From Gammaproteobacteria bacterium (GTDB taxonomy: Bacteria > Pseudomonadota > Gammaproteobacteria > Nevskiales > Nevskiaceae), in contig JAGWMX010000017.1 in NCBI GenBank assembly GCA_028871525.1, forward strand, positions 1 to 37,712: a stretch of DNA of 37,712 nucleotides, written 5' to 3'. The position numbers were made by a program, and so were the translations under genes. Shown piece by piece: positions 1-8,034 of the stretch. The notes beneath the pieces are model-generated. The model was not told where the DNA came from. It saw only the letters and a list, made by a program, of their open reading frames with translations, and made no database searches. The number at the start of each line of letters is the position of its first letter. Position 1 is the stretch's first letter.

Positions 1-2
1 CC

Positions 3-497
3 CGTTACCAGCGGCGAGTGATCACGCTGTGGCTGCTGGCGCCGGCGGGCGCCGCCGGCGCCGCACCCAGCGACATGATGCAACGCATCGAAGCCGGCGA
101 GGCACCGCCGCTGTTCGCGCGCAGCCACGAACAGTTCATCCAGGTGCTGGGCTACGTCACCGCCAAGCCGCCGTTCATCCCCGGCGCAGTGCGCGACCTG
201 CTGGCCGACCGCGCGATCGCCGATCACGACCTGCACACCCGCATCTTCGACGAACTGTGGCGCGAACGCCCGGCACTGGAGCCGGTGGCCGACCGCATCC
301 AGGCGCCGACGCTGATCGTCTGGGGCGAAGCCGACCGCGTGCTGCACCCGTCCGGCGCCAAAATTCTGGAGAAGGCGCTGCCCACCGCCGAAGCCAACGT
401 CTTGCCCGGCATCGGCCATCTGCCGCAGCTCGAAGCGCCGGGCGAATGCGCCGAGTTGTTCCGCAGTTTCGTCAGCCGTTTTACCCAGCAGCGCTGA
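3..497 (+). CDS. alpha/beta hydrolase, C-terminal part (5' end outside window)
   Basis: The reading frame is open from the first bases of the window, so the start lies upstream and about 164 residues are visible. The visible part looks like the cap region and second half of an alpha/beta-fold hydrolase. Near the C-terminus the stretch LIVWGEADRVLHP is the usual strand carrying the catalytic acid (D in EAD), and GIGHLPQLEAP carries the catalytic His. The nucleophile elbow must lie upstream and is not seen. The substrate cannot be told. It ends 10 bases before the ATG of a broken thioesterase copy, which suggests it was once co-transcribed with tesB. An ATG-less start at codon GTG/ATC near base 18 is possible but would give a protein lacking the nucleophile. 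Confidence 0.75.
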   Translation, partial: RYQRRVITLWLLAPAGAAGAAPSDMMQRIEAGEAPPLFARSHEQFIQVLGYVTAKPPFIPGAVRDLLADRAIADHDLHTRIFDELWRERPALEPVADRIQAPTLIVWGEADRVLHPSGAKILEKALPTAEANVLPGIGHLPQLEAPGECAELFRSFVSRFTQQR

Positions 498-507
498 CCG
501 GGCGCCG

Positions 508-640
508 ATGCACCGACAACTTGCCGATCTGGTGTCGCTGCTGGACCTGGAACGGCTCGAGGACAACCTGTTCCGCGGCGCCTCGCGCGACCTCGGCGGC
601 CTGTGCGTGCTCCGGCGGGGCGGATGCCTGGCCGCTGTTT
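508..640 (+). pseudogene. degenerate duplicate of the tesB 5' end
   Basis: From ATG 508 the translation runs MHRQLADLVSLLDLERLEDN and on to the DLGG at base 600. This parallels the N-terminus of the intact thioesterase that starts at 689. Bases 538-600 are identical to 719-781. After 600 the similarity breaks down by substitutions and a frameshift: GCGTGCTCCGGCGG aligns with GCGTGTTCGGCGG of the intact gene. The frame then runs to a stop at 705 with no thioesterase sequence. I read this as a leftover from a tandem duplication of the gene start or of a close paralog. The first codons differ in DNA but keep protein similarity, which favours a diverged paralog over a fresh copy. Confidence 0.6.
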
Positions 641-781
641 CCTCTGACCGCCATGGCGGGGCGGCACCGCTGCCACGTCCGGGGATTCATGAACCACATT
701 CTTGAAGATCTCATCCGCCTGCTGGACCTGGAACGGCTCGAGGACAACCTGTTCCGCGGCGCCTCGCGCGACCTCGGCGGC
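538..781. repeat. 63-bp perfect direct repeat (538-600 and 719-781)
   Basis: Bases 538-600 and 719-781 are identical, with an offset of 181 bases. Base 537 (g) differs from 718 (c), and the copies diverge after 600/781. The repeat encodes the LDLERLEDNLFRGASRDLGG segment of TesB. The copies sit in different frames because 181 is not a multiple of three. Confidence 0.9.
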
Positions 782-1576
782 AAAAGCGTGTTCGGCGGCC
801 AGGTCGCCGGCCAGGCGCTGGCCGCCGCCGCCCGCACCGTCGAGGACCGCCAGCCGCACTCGATGCACGGCTATTTCCTTCGCGCCGGCGACATGACCGC
901 GCCGATCGTCTACGAAGTGGACCGGGTGCGCGACGGCCGGCACTTCTCGGCGCGACGGGTGCAGGCGATCCAGTTCGGCCGGCCGATCTTCACCATGATC
1001 GCCAGCTTCCAGCAGCCGGAAGGCGGGCTCGAGCATCAGCTGCCGATGCCCGAGGTGCCGCCGCCCGAGGCACTGCAGGATCAGCGCGAACTGCGCCGGC
1101 AGTGGCTGGCGCGCTATCGGCAACCGTTGCCGGATCGCCTGCGCGCGGCGTTCCTGCGCGAGCTGGCGATCGAATTCCGGCCGGTACAACCGTGGAACCC
1201 GCTGGCGCCGGAGGCGGGACCGCCGCGCCAGCAAATCTGGATGCGCGCCGCCGGCCGGCTGCCGGACGATCCGCTGCTGCACCGCTGCGTGATGGCCTAC
1301 GCCAGCGATTTCAGCCTGTTGTCCACCGCGCTGATCCCGCACGCCAAAAGCTTCCTGCACCCAGACATGATGGTGGCTTCGATCGACCACGGCCTTTGGT
1401 TCCACCAATACGGCCGCGCTGACGACTGGCTGCTGTATGCGATGGATTCGCCCGGCGCGCAAGGCGCCCGCGGCTTCTCGCGCGGGCTGATCTACAGCCG
1501 CGACGGCCGCCTGCTGGCCAGCGTGGCGCAGGAAAACCTGATGCGTCAGGTGGCGGGAGTTTCGGTCGGCGCCTGA
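689..1576 (+). CDS. tesB: acyl-CoA thioesterase II
   Basis: This cytoplasmic double-hotdog thioesterase hydrolyses acyl-CoA to free fatty acid and CoA. It has 295 residues, the normal TesB length. The N-terminal hotdog carries FRGASRDLGGKSVFGGQVAGQAL (about 22-44). In the C-terminal hotdog the family's catalytic trio is visible: Asp207 in ASDFSLL, Ser231 in SIDHGLWFH (Ser/Thr in the family) and Gln281 in VAQENLMR. ATG 689 is chosen because the family N-terminus (MNHILEDLIRLLDLE) starts there; no strong ribosome-binding site precedes it. The longer open frame upstream is out of phase with the hydrolase and not real. The 3' end overlaps the convergent hydrolase-OsmC gene by 31 bases. Together with the acyl-CoA dehydrogenase downstream it suggests fatty-acid turnover. 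Confidence 0.95.
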   Translation: MNHILEDLIRLLDLERLEDNLFRGASRDLGGKSVFGGQVAGQALAAAARTVEDRQPHSMHGYFLRAGDMTAPIVYEVDRVRDGRHFSARRVQAIQFGRPIFTMIASFQQPEGGLEHQLPMPEVPPPEALQDQRELRRQWLARYRQPLPDRLRAAFLRELAIEFRPVQPWNPLAPEAGPPRQQIWMRAAGRLPDDPLLHRCVMAYASDFSLLSTALIPHAKSFLHPDMMVASIDHGLWFHQYGRADDWLLYAMDSPGAQGARGFSRGLIYSRDGRLLASVAQENLMRQVAGVSVGA

Positions 1577-2781
1577 TCCGCCAGCCGCGTGCGGATTTTG
1601 ATTTCGCCGGTCAGGGTCCGGTGCACCGGGCATTTGTCGGCGATCTCCAACAGCCTGGCGCGCTGGGCGTCGTCCAGCGCGCCCTCGATCACCACCTCGC
1701 GCGTGATCTCCGTAATCTGACCCTGGCTGTGCTCGCAGTCTTCGCAGTCGGCCGCGTGGACGCGCGCGTGCCGCAGCCGCACGCTCACTCGCTGCAGCGG
1801 CAACTGCTTGCGTTGCGCGTACATGCGCAGCGTCATCGACGTACAGGCGCCGAGCCCGGCCAACAGAAAATCGTAAGGGCTCGGACCGGCGTCGTCGCCG
1901 CCGGCGCTGCGCGGTTCGTCCGCGGTCAGCGCGTGGCGGCCGACGCGCACCGTCTGGGTGTATTGGCCGATGCGCGTTTCCGTAACTTCGACCGATCCGG
2001 ACGCCGGCGCTTCGGCTGCATCCCTGGGCAGATAGCGCGAAGCCCAGGCCGCCAGTACCTGTGCGGCGTATTCGGCGTCTTCGCGTCTGCGCAATAGATG
2101 ATCGGCATCGTCGAGCGAGACGAAGCTCTTCGGGTGCTTGGCGGCCTCGAACAGCCGCCGTGCGTGGTCGATGCCGACGGTTTCGTCGCGCGGCGAGTGC
2201 ATCACCAGCAGCGCGCGGCCGAGGCGCTCGACGCGGCCGCGCAGCCGTGTGCGCTCGATGTCCTCCAGGAACTGCCGCTGAATGCGGAACGGCCGGCCGG
2301 CGAGCTGCACCTTCAGCTCACCGCGCGCGCGGATCTCGTCCACTTGATCGCCGAACGCGCCGGTGATGTGCGCCGGCTCGCTGGGCGCGCCGATCGTCGC
2401 CACCGCTCTGACTTCCGGAATTTCGCCCGCCGCCGCCAGTACCGCCGCGCCGCCGAGGCTGTGACCGACCAGCAGCGCCGGCGCCTGAAATTTCCCGCGC
2501 AGGAAATCCGCAGCCCGGATCAGGTCGGCGACGTTGGAGCTGAAATTGGTGTTGGCGAATTCGCCCTGACTCATGCCCAGGCCGGTGAAGTCGAAGCGCA
2601 GCACCGCGATACCGAGCGCGGCCAGCCCGGCGCTGATGCGCGAAGCGGCGAAGATGTCCTTGCCGCAGGTGAAGCAATGCGCGAACAGCGCGCAGGCGCG
2701 CGGCGCTGCGGCCGGCCAGTCCATCCTGGCGGCCAGCAGACTGCCGTCGTGACCTTCGAATTCAAGCCGCTGCGACGCCAT
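1546..2781 (-). CDS. alpha/beta hydrolase-OsmC fusion protein
   Basis: This 411-residue protein joins two domains. Residues 1-250 are an alpha/beta hydrolase with GHSLGG (nucleophile Ser108), an acid in HSPRDET (Asp199) and a His in DDADHLL (His228). Residues about 262-400 are an OsmC/Ohr-type domain with the two redox cysteines, Cys313 in LGACTSM and Cys384 in DKCPVHRTL. OsmC proteins reduce organic hydroperoxides with a peroxidatic cysteine. This bifunctional layout is a recurrent proteobacterial family whose substrate is uncertain. ATG 2781 starts the conserved MASQRLEFEGHDGS segment; the frame stays open another 64 codons upstream without matching the family. It is divergent from the aldolase gene and converges on tesB with a 31-base overlap. 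Confidence 0.93.
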   Translation of the reverse strand: MASQRLEFEGHDGSLLAARMDWPAAAPRACALFAHCFTCGKDIFAASRISAGLAALGIAVLRFDFTGLGMSQGEFANTNFSSNVADLIRAADFLRGKFQAPALLVGHSLGGAAVLAAAGEIPEVRAVATIGAPSEPAHITGAFGDQVDEIRARGELKVQLAGRPFRIQRQFLEDIERTRLRGRVERLGRALLVMHSPRDETVGIDHARRLFEAAKHPKSFVSLDDADHLLRRREDAEYAAQVLAAWASRYLPRDAAEAPASGSVEVTETRIGQYTQTVRVGRHALTADEPRSAGGDDAGPSPYDFLLAGLGACTSMTLRMYAQRKQLPLQRVSVRLRHARVHAADCEDCEHSQGQITEITREVVIEGALDDAQRARLLEIADKCPVHRTLTGEIKIRTRLADQAPTETPAT

Positions 2782-2936
2782 GATCGATCCTCGACGTGAA
2801 GTGACCGGCGCAATGATGCGTTGAAACGGGGCGCACTGCACCCGGCCGTGGCAGACTGGGAGCGCCCGCCAAGCCGTTCGCGAAATGCGCCTGCCCTGTG
2901 TCTGCTTCGGTTCAAACCCCGCCCGCGATCGTGGCG

Positions 2937-3632
2937 ATGGCGACGACGATGTTCGCACCGCACCTCGGATCATCGCCGGTGCTCATCGCTGAGCGGGAGG
3001 CGATCGCGCTGGCCGGGCGACGGCTGGCCGCGGCCGGCCTGGTGCTCGGCACCGCCGGCAACCTGTCGCTGCGCTCGAGCAGCCGTATCGCCGTCACCGC
3101 CACCGGCGCCGCGCTGGCCGAACTGACCGCCGATCAGGTCAGCGTGGTGGACCGCCGCGGCCGCCTGCTGCACGGCGGACTGGCGCCGACCACCGAACTG
3201 GGCCTGCACCTCGGCATCTACCGCCGCTATCGCGCCGGTGCGGTAGTGCACACCCATGCGCCGTGGGCAACCGCGCTGTCGTGCGTGATCGAGGAACTGC
3301 CCTGCATCCACTACCAGATGCTGCCGCTGGGCGGTTCGGTGCGGGTGGCGCCGTACCGGCTGTTCGGCACCCCGGAACTGGCGCGGGTGACGCTGCGGGC
3401 GCTGCAGGATCGCCGCGCCGCGCTGATGGCCAACCACGGCGCCATCTGCTACGCCGATACGCTCGATCAGGCAATCGAATCTGCGCTGGTGCTCGAATTC
3501 GCCTGCGCGCTGTACTGGCGCGCCGCACAACTGGGCACGCCGCAGACGCTGGACGCTGACCAGTGGCGGGAAGTCGCCGCCCATGTGCGCCGGCTGCGCT
3601 ACGGCGCCCCCCGGCGCGCGCGGCGCGGCTGA
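2937..3632 (+). CDS. class II aldolase/adducin family protein
   Basis: This cytoplasmic Zn-dependent class II aldolase is 231 residues long from ATG 2937, similar in length to L-fuculose-phosphate aldolase. The fold signatures are GTAGNLSLR (39-47), PTTELGLHLGIY with the catalytic Glu87, VVHTHAPW with metal ligands His105 and His107, and ANHGAIC with His167. The substrate cannot be inferred; related proteins act on sugar phosphates such as fuculose- or ribulose-phosphate. The start is uncertain: GTG 2898 and ATG 2949 are in frame and none has a clear ribosome-binding site. It stands between the divergent hydrolase-OsmC gene and the acyl-CoA dehydrogenase 161 bases downstream. Confidence 0.9.
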   Translation: MATTMFAPHLGSSPVLIAEREAIALAGRRLAAAGLVLGTAGNLSLRSSSRIAVTATGAALAELTADQVSVVDRRGRLLHGGLAPTTELGLHLGIYRRYRAGAVVHTHAPWATALSCVIEELPCIHYQMLPLGGSVRVAPYRLFGTPELARVTLRALQDRRAALMANHGAICYADTLDQAIESALVLEFACALYWRAAQLGTPQTLDADQWREVAAHVRRLRYGAPRRARRG

Positions 3633-3705
3633 TCGATTCCGCACCCTCCCGCGCACCGAAGCCTCCCGGCCGGCGGCGCGCCGGTTTCCCCGCCGCCCGC
3701 GCGCC

Positions 3706-3719
3706 ATACGCCTGCGTAT
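3706..3719. promoter_or_regulatory. possible operator upstream of the acyl-CoA dehydrogenase
   Basis: The sequence ATACGC-CT-GCGTAT is a perfect 6-bp inverted repeat with a 2-bp centre, 75 bases before the acyl-CoA dehydrogenase start. Short dyads like this in front of fatty-acid genes are typical of TetR-family operators, but no regulator is encoded nearby. The function is inferred from symmetry and position only. Confidence 0.35.
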
Positions 3720-3793
3720 TGGAAAATCCCGGGAATCCCGGTAGGCTTAGCCGCCGATTTCCCCAAGCATCCACGCCCGTCACCGGAGTTCCC

Positions 3794-5593
3794 ATGCCGT
3801 CGTACGTCCCACCGCTGCGCGACATCCAGTTCGTGCTGCACGAATTGCTGGAGGTCGAACCGGCGCTGAAGCAGATCCCCAGGTACGCCGATCTCGATAC
3901 CGCCACCATCGACTCGGTGATCGAGGAAGCCGGCAAGTTCGTCTCGCAGGTGGTCTTCCCGCTCAATCAGGTCGGCGACCGCGCCGGCTGCGCGCGCCAC
4001 GACGACGGCTCGGTGACCACGCCGCCCGGCTTCAAGACCGCGTACCAGCAATTCGTCGACGCCGGCTGGCCGGCGTTGTCCAGCGATCCGGACTACGGCG
4101 GCCAGGGCCTGCCGGAACTGGTCAACAGCGTGGTGATGGAGATGCTCAACTCCGGCAGCCAGGCCTGGACCATGTATCCGGGCCTGTCGCACGGCGCCTA
4201 CGCGGCGCTGATCGCGCACGGCACGCCTGCACTCAAGCAGGCTTATCTGCCGAAGCTGGTGTCCGGCGAGTGGACCGGCACCATGTGCCTGACCGAAGCG
4301 CACTGCGGCACCGACCTCGGCCTGCTCAAGACCCGCGCCGAGCCGCAGGCCGACGGCAGCTATAGCATCACCGGCACCAAGATCTTCATCTCCGCCGGCG
4401 AGCACGATATGTCCGACAACATCGTGCATCTGGTGCTGGCGCGCCTGCCGGACGCCCCGGCCGGAACCAAGGGCATCTCGATGTTCATCGTGCCGAAGTT
4501 CGTTCCGGACGGCGACGGCAAGCCAGGCCGGCGCAACGCGGTGACCTGCGGCTCGATCGAGCACAAGATGGGTATTCACGCCAACGCCACCTGCGTCATC
4601 AACCTGGACGGCGCACAGGGGTGGATGGTCGGCGAGCCCAACCGCGGCCTGAATGCAATGTTCGTGATGATGAACGGCGCGCGACTGGGCGTGGGCATGC
4701 AGTCGCTGGGCCTGGCCGAAGTCGCCTACCAGAACTCACTGGCCTACGCCAAGGACCGCCTGCAGATGCGCTCGCTGTCGGGCCCGAAAGCCAAGGACAA
4801 GCCGGCCGACCCGATCATCGTCCACCCCGACGTGCGCCGGATGCTGCTGACGCAGAAGGCCTACGTCGAGGCGGCGCGCGCGTTCACTTACTGGGTGAGC
4901 CTGCACATCGACCTCGAGCACCACCATCCCGACGAGAAAGTGCGCAAGAACGCCGCGGATCTGGTTTCGCTGCTGACGCCGGTGGTCAAGGGCTTCATCA
5001 CCGACAACGGCTACGAATCGACGACGCTGGCGATGCAGGTATTCGGCGGCCACGGCTACATCTGGGAAAACGGCGTCGAGCAATACGTGCGCGACGCGCG
5101 CATCAACATGATCTACGAGGGCACCAACACCGTGCAGGCGCTGGATCTGCTGGGCCGCAAGGTGCTCGGCGACATGGGCGCCAGGCTGATGAAGTTCGGC
5201 ACGCTGATCCAGGGTTTCGTCAAGCACCAGGCCGGAGTACCGGCGATGCAGGCGTTCGCCGAACCCTTGGCCCGCCTGCTCGGCGAGGTGCAGAAACTGA
5301 CGCTGGAGATCGGCCAGAAGGCGATGAAGAATCCGGAAGAGGCCGGCGCCGCGGCCACGCCGTACCTACGCATCATCGGCCACCTGGTGTTCGCGTATTT
5401 CTGGGCGCGGATGGCGCGCATCGCGCTGGACCGGCAGCAACAAGAGCCGGCCGCGGACGACGCGTTCTACGCCTCCAAGCTGGCCACCGCACGCTTCTAC
5501 TACGCCAAACTGCTGCCGGAAACCGGATTCCAGATCGACGCCGCGCGCGCCGGCGCTGCGCCGCTGATGGAACTGCAAACCGCCGGTTTCTGA
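3794..5593 (+). CDS. acyl-CoA dehydrogenase with C-terminal extension (FadE-like)
   Basis: This FAD enzyme makes the trans-2,3 double bond in acyl-CoA, the first step of beta-oxidation. Its 599 residues match the large class with an extra C-terminal domain (PF12806 type) that includes the methylmercaptopropionyl-CoA dehydrogenases. Visible signatures are [19 protein letters not shown] in the FAD/acyl binding region (about 165-183), a C-terminal [16 protein letters not shown] segment and [15 protein letters not shown] with the probable catalytic Glu442. Residues about 460-599 form the helical extension. The start ATG 3794 follows CCGGAG and begins the conserved [19 protein letters not shown]. 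It is probably transcribed from its own promoter, since 161 bases and a palindrome separate it from the aldolase. Chain-length specificity is unknown. Confidence 0.95.
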   Translation: MPSYVPPLRDIQFVLHELLEVEPALKQIPRYADLDTATIDSVIEEAGKFVSQVVFPLNQVGDRAGCARHDDGSVTTPPGFKTAYQQFVDAGWPALSSDPDYGGQGLPELVNSVVMEMLNSGSQAWTMYPGLSHGAYAALIAHGTPALKQAYLPKLVSGEWTGTMCLTEAHCGTDLGLLKTRAEPQADGSYSITGTKIFISAGEHDMSDNIVHLVLARLPDAPAGTKGISMFIVPKFVPDGDGKPGRRNAVTCGSIEHKMGIHANATCVINLDGAQGWMVGEPNRGLNAMFVMMNGARLGVGMQSLGLAEVAYQNSLAYAKDRLQMRSLSGPKAKDKPADPIIVHPDVRRMLLTQKAYVEAARAFTYWVSLHIDLEHHHPDEKVRKNAADLVSLLTPVVKGFITDNGYESTTLAMQVFGGHGYIWENGVEQYVRDARINMIYEGTNTVQALDLLGRKVLGDMGARLMKFGTLIQGFVKHQAGVPAMQAFAEPLARLLGEVQKLTLEIGQKAMKNPEEAGAAATPYLRIIGHLVFAYFWARMARIALDRQQQEPAADDAFYASKLATARFYYAKLLPETGFQIDAARAGAAPLMELQTAGF

Positions 5594-5607
5594 AACGCCG
5601 AACGACG

Positions 5608-5745
5608 ATGAAACGCAAACCGCCGGTCAATCCGGACCGCCGCCCGAAGCTTCCGGGCGGCAGCCGCTGGCGCGTCGCCGCCTGCAGCGGCAAACCGCAA
5701 CCGGACTATGCGCGCCGCGGCGGCCGCCAGCGCAGCGTGCACTGA
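5608..5745 (+). CDS. possible small basic protein, 45 aa
   Basis: A 45-codon frame starts 14 bases after the acyl-CoA dehydrogenase stop with MKRKPPVNPDRRPKLPGG and ends QRSVH. It is rich in Arg, Lys and Pro and has no domain I recognise. The position invites translational coupling, but no good ribosome-binding site is seen and it could be chance. It faces the convergent DUF3429 gene, whose stop is at 5756. Confidence 0.35.
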   Translation: MKRKPPVNPDRRPKLPGGSRWRVAACSGKPQPDYARRGGRQRSVH

Positions 5746-5755
5746 CGCCCGCTCC

Positions 5756-6193
5756 TCAGCTTCGCAGCAGCGCGTAACGCCAACCGATCGCCAGCCACAC
5801 GCCGACCGTCAACGCCAGCCGCAGCCGAAGGTAGGCGCGGGAGGAATCCAGCGCCCGCTCGCGCCACAGCTCGGCGGCCAGAAGCAGCAGGAACACCAGC
5901 GCCAGCGCCGGCAACGCCAGCGACATCGGCAGCAGCGCCGCGCCCCAGGTCAGCAGCATCGAGCCGGCGGCGATGACCGCACCGAGCCGTCCCAGCGGAT
6001 TTTCGATCACCATCAGCGCCAGACCCCAGAAGGTTCCGGCCATGAAGCTGGTGATCAGCGCCGCGTACAGCAACCAGGCGCGGTCGAGCCACGCCGGCGC
6101 CGAAGCCGGCGCCAGTGCCAGCCAGGCCGGCGCCGCAAAAAACGGGATCAGCCCGGCGTAGCCGAGCGCAAACAGCAGTGGCGGCAGCTTCAT
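5756..6193 (-). CDS. DUF3429 family inner-membrane protein
   Basis: This 145-residue, very hydrophobic protein has about five predicted membrane segments: LLFALGYAGLIPFFAAPAWL, LLYAALITSFMAGTFWGLAL, a stretch around LGAVIAAGSMLLTWGAAL, LALPALALVFLLLLAAEL and LALTVGVWLAIGWRYALL. The GYAGLIPFF start and SFMAGTFWG motif are typical of DUF3429, a family of unknown function. ATG 6193 is 31 bases beyond the stop of the upstream MFS gene, so it is probably the last gene of the P450-thioesterase-MFS operon. Confidence 0.8.
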   Translation of the reverse strand: MKLPPLLFALGYAGLIPFFAAPAWLALAPASAPAWLDRAWLLYAALITSFMAGTFWGLALMVIENPLGRLGAVIAAGSMLLTWGAALLPMSLALPALALVFLLLLAAELWRERALDSSRAYLRLRLALTVGVWLAIGWRYALLRS

Positions 6194-6224
6194 CGCGCAC
6201 TCCGAGATCGAAGCACAGGGTACT

Positions 6225-7565
6225 TCAGGCGACGCCGGCGACAGTAGCCGGCGGCGGCCGCGCCACGCGCCAGGCCACTGCGCCGCCGACCACCAGCAAG
6301 GCGGCGGCGAGCAGAAACGCGGCCCCGGGCAGATCCGGACTCGATCCCGCGATCGAGACGGCGAAGACGTTGGTGAACAGCGCCGGCCCGAAGATGCCGG
6401 CAAAACTCAGCAGGCTGGCCAGCGTCCCCTGCAAGCGCCCCTGCTGGTCGGGCGGTACGCGGGCACTCATCAACGACTGTGCCGGCGGCTCCGACAAGCC
6501 CCACAGCGCGATCAGCGGAACGGCGGCGACGAACGCCGCGGCACGTCCGGCGAGCCCCATCCACACCAGACCGAGCACGCCGCAAGCCAGTCCGGCGAGC
6601 AGCGTGGCCCGCTCGCCGAAGCGCACGACCGCCCGCCCGACCAGCACCGCCGACACCAAGCCGCTGCACAGGCCGACCAGCGCCAGCGTCGCGCCGACCT
6701 CCCGCGGTCCCCAGCCGTAACGGAAGTCGGTATACAGCACGAACGTACTCTGCAACACGTAATGCGCGAGCTGGGTGATGAACACCAGCAGCGCCAGGCT
6801 GAACACCCGCGGGTAACGGCGCAGCAGCAGCAGGGCGCCCCAGGGGTTGGCTTCGCGCAGCCGGAAGCGCCGGCTGCGCCGCTCCGGCGGCAGCGACTCC
6901 GGCAGCACCCACAGACCGTAGCAGAAGTTGGTCAACGACAAACCGGCGGCGGCCCAGAATGGCGCCCGCGGGCCAATGCTGCCCAACAAACCACCGATCG
7001 CCGGGCCGACGACGAAACCGATGCCGAAAGCAGCGCCGAGCAAGCCGTAGGCACCGGCACGCCGCTGCGGTGGCGTCACGTCGGCGATATAGGCGTTGGC
7101 GGTGGAGAAACTGGCCGCGGTCATCGCCGACACCGCGCGACCGACGAACAGCAGCCACAGGCTCGGCGCTAACGCCATCACCGCAAAATCGACACCCAGG
7201 CCCATATTGGACACCAGAATCACGCGCCGTCGGCCCCAGCGATCCGATGCCGCGCCCTGTAGCGGCGAGGCGAAAAACTGGATCGCCGCGAACATCGTCT
7301 GCATCGCGCCAACCCACACCGCGGCGCGCCCGATCTGGCCGCCGGAGAGCTGCTCGACCAGGTGCGGCAACACCGGAATGATGATGCCGAACGACAGAAT
7401 GTCGATCAGCACGGTGATGAAGATGAACGCCAGTGCGGGTGAGGAGCCGCGCTTGGCGAGTGCCAGCGGCACTCGCGGCGGCGGCGAACGCCCGGCCAAG
7501 GATGGCCGGGCCGGGCCATGCAAAAGTCGCCGAAATCGCGCTAGGGATGGCAAGCATGAAAACAT
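6225..7565 (-). CDS. MFS transporter, TetA-like drug/metabolite exporter
   Basis: This 446-residue inner-membrane protein has the 12-helix MFS pattern. The loop 2-3 signature is SDRWGRRRVILVSN (G-x-x-x-D-R-x-G-R-R type), and the repeated half has a weaker version around VRFGERATLLAG. The first helix (FIFITVLIDILSFGIIIPVLPHLVE) resembles the tetracycline-resistance/TCR subfamily of proton-driven exporters. ATG 7565 lies 7 bases after the thioesterase stop; the 30-40 extra N-terminal residues before helix 1 are poorly conserved, so a later start is possible. With a P450 and a thioesterase upstream, export of a modified lipid or xenobiotic is a reasonable guess, not shown. Confidence 0.9.
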   Translation of the reverse strand: MFSCLPSLARFRRLLHGPARPSLAGRSPPPRVPLALAKRGSSPALAFIFITVLIDILSFGIIIPVLPHLVEQLSGGQIGRAAVWVGAMQTMFAAIQFFASPLQGAASDRWGRRRVILVSNMGLGVDFAVMALAPSLWLLFVGRAVSAMTAASFSTANAYIADVTPPQRRAGAYGLLGAAFGIGFVVGPAIGGLLGSIGPRAPFWAAAGLSLTNFCYGLWVLPESLPPERRSRRFRLREANPWGALLLLRRYPRVFSLALLVFITQLAHYVLQSTFVLYTDFRYGWGPREVGATLALVGLCSGLVSAVLVGRAVVRFGERATLLAGLACGVLGLVWMGLAGRAAAFVAAVPLIALWGLSEPPAQSLMSARVPPDQQGRLQGTLASLLSFAGIFGPALFTNVFAVSIAGSSPDLPGAAFLLAAALLVVGGAVAWRVARPPPATVAGVA

Positions 7566-7572
7566 ACGGCGC

Positions 7573-8034
7573 TTACGCCGATCGACCGACTGGTGCCGCA
7601 ACTGCGATCCGGGCCAGCGCCGTGCGCAACGGCAACGGCACCCGCACTGGCCGGCGCGTGTGGCGGTCGACGAACACGTGCGTGAAGGCGCCGGCGGCCA
7701 GCGCCTGCTGGCGTTCCTCATCAAAGATCGCGATGCCGTAGGTCACCGAACTGTGACCCAGCCGGTCGACGCGCAGCCCGGCGCGCAGCGCCGCCGGATA
7801 CGCCGCCGGCACGAAATACTCGCAGCGCGAGGACACCACCAGGCCGATCGCCGCCCCGTGCCTTGCGTCCAGCCCGCCCTCGTGGATCAGATAGTGATTG
7901 GCCACGGTGTCGAAATAGCTGTAGTAGGTCGCGTTGTTGACGTGGCCGTAGACGTCATTGTCCATCCAGCGCGTGGTGATCGGCAGGAAATAGCGATACG
8001 CAGCCGCTCGCGGCGGCGGCGGGCGCGCGCTCAC
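7573..8034 (-). CDS. acyl-CoA thioesterase, single-hotdog (4HBT/YbgC-like)
   Basis: This 153-residue hotdog protein has the 4-hydroxybenzoyl-CoA thioesterase signature WMDNDVYGHVNNATYYSYFDT, with the catalytic Asp27 before YGHVNN. The later RCEYFVPAAYP strand is also typical. It would hydrolyse a short or aromatic acyl-CoA in the cytoplasm. GTG 8034 is chosen because it overlaps the P450 stop in a GTGA arrangement (8031-8034), a classic coupling signal, and gives a normal family length. Second gene of the P450 operon. Confidence 0.9.
   Translation of the reverse strand: MSARPPPPRAAAYRYFLPITTRWMDNDVYGHVNNATYYSYFDTVANHYLIHEGGLDARHGAAIGLVVSSRCEYFVPAAYPAALRAGLRVDRLGHSSVTYGIAIFDEERQQALAAGAFTHVFVDRHTRRPVRVPLPLRTALARIAVAAPVGRSA

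Noticed and set aside
29-688. Long open frame extending tesB 220 codons upstream
   Set aside because: It is Arg-rich, runs out of phase through the hydrolase gene and has no family similarity. TesB starts at 689.
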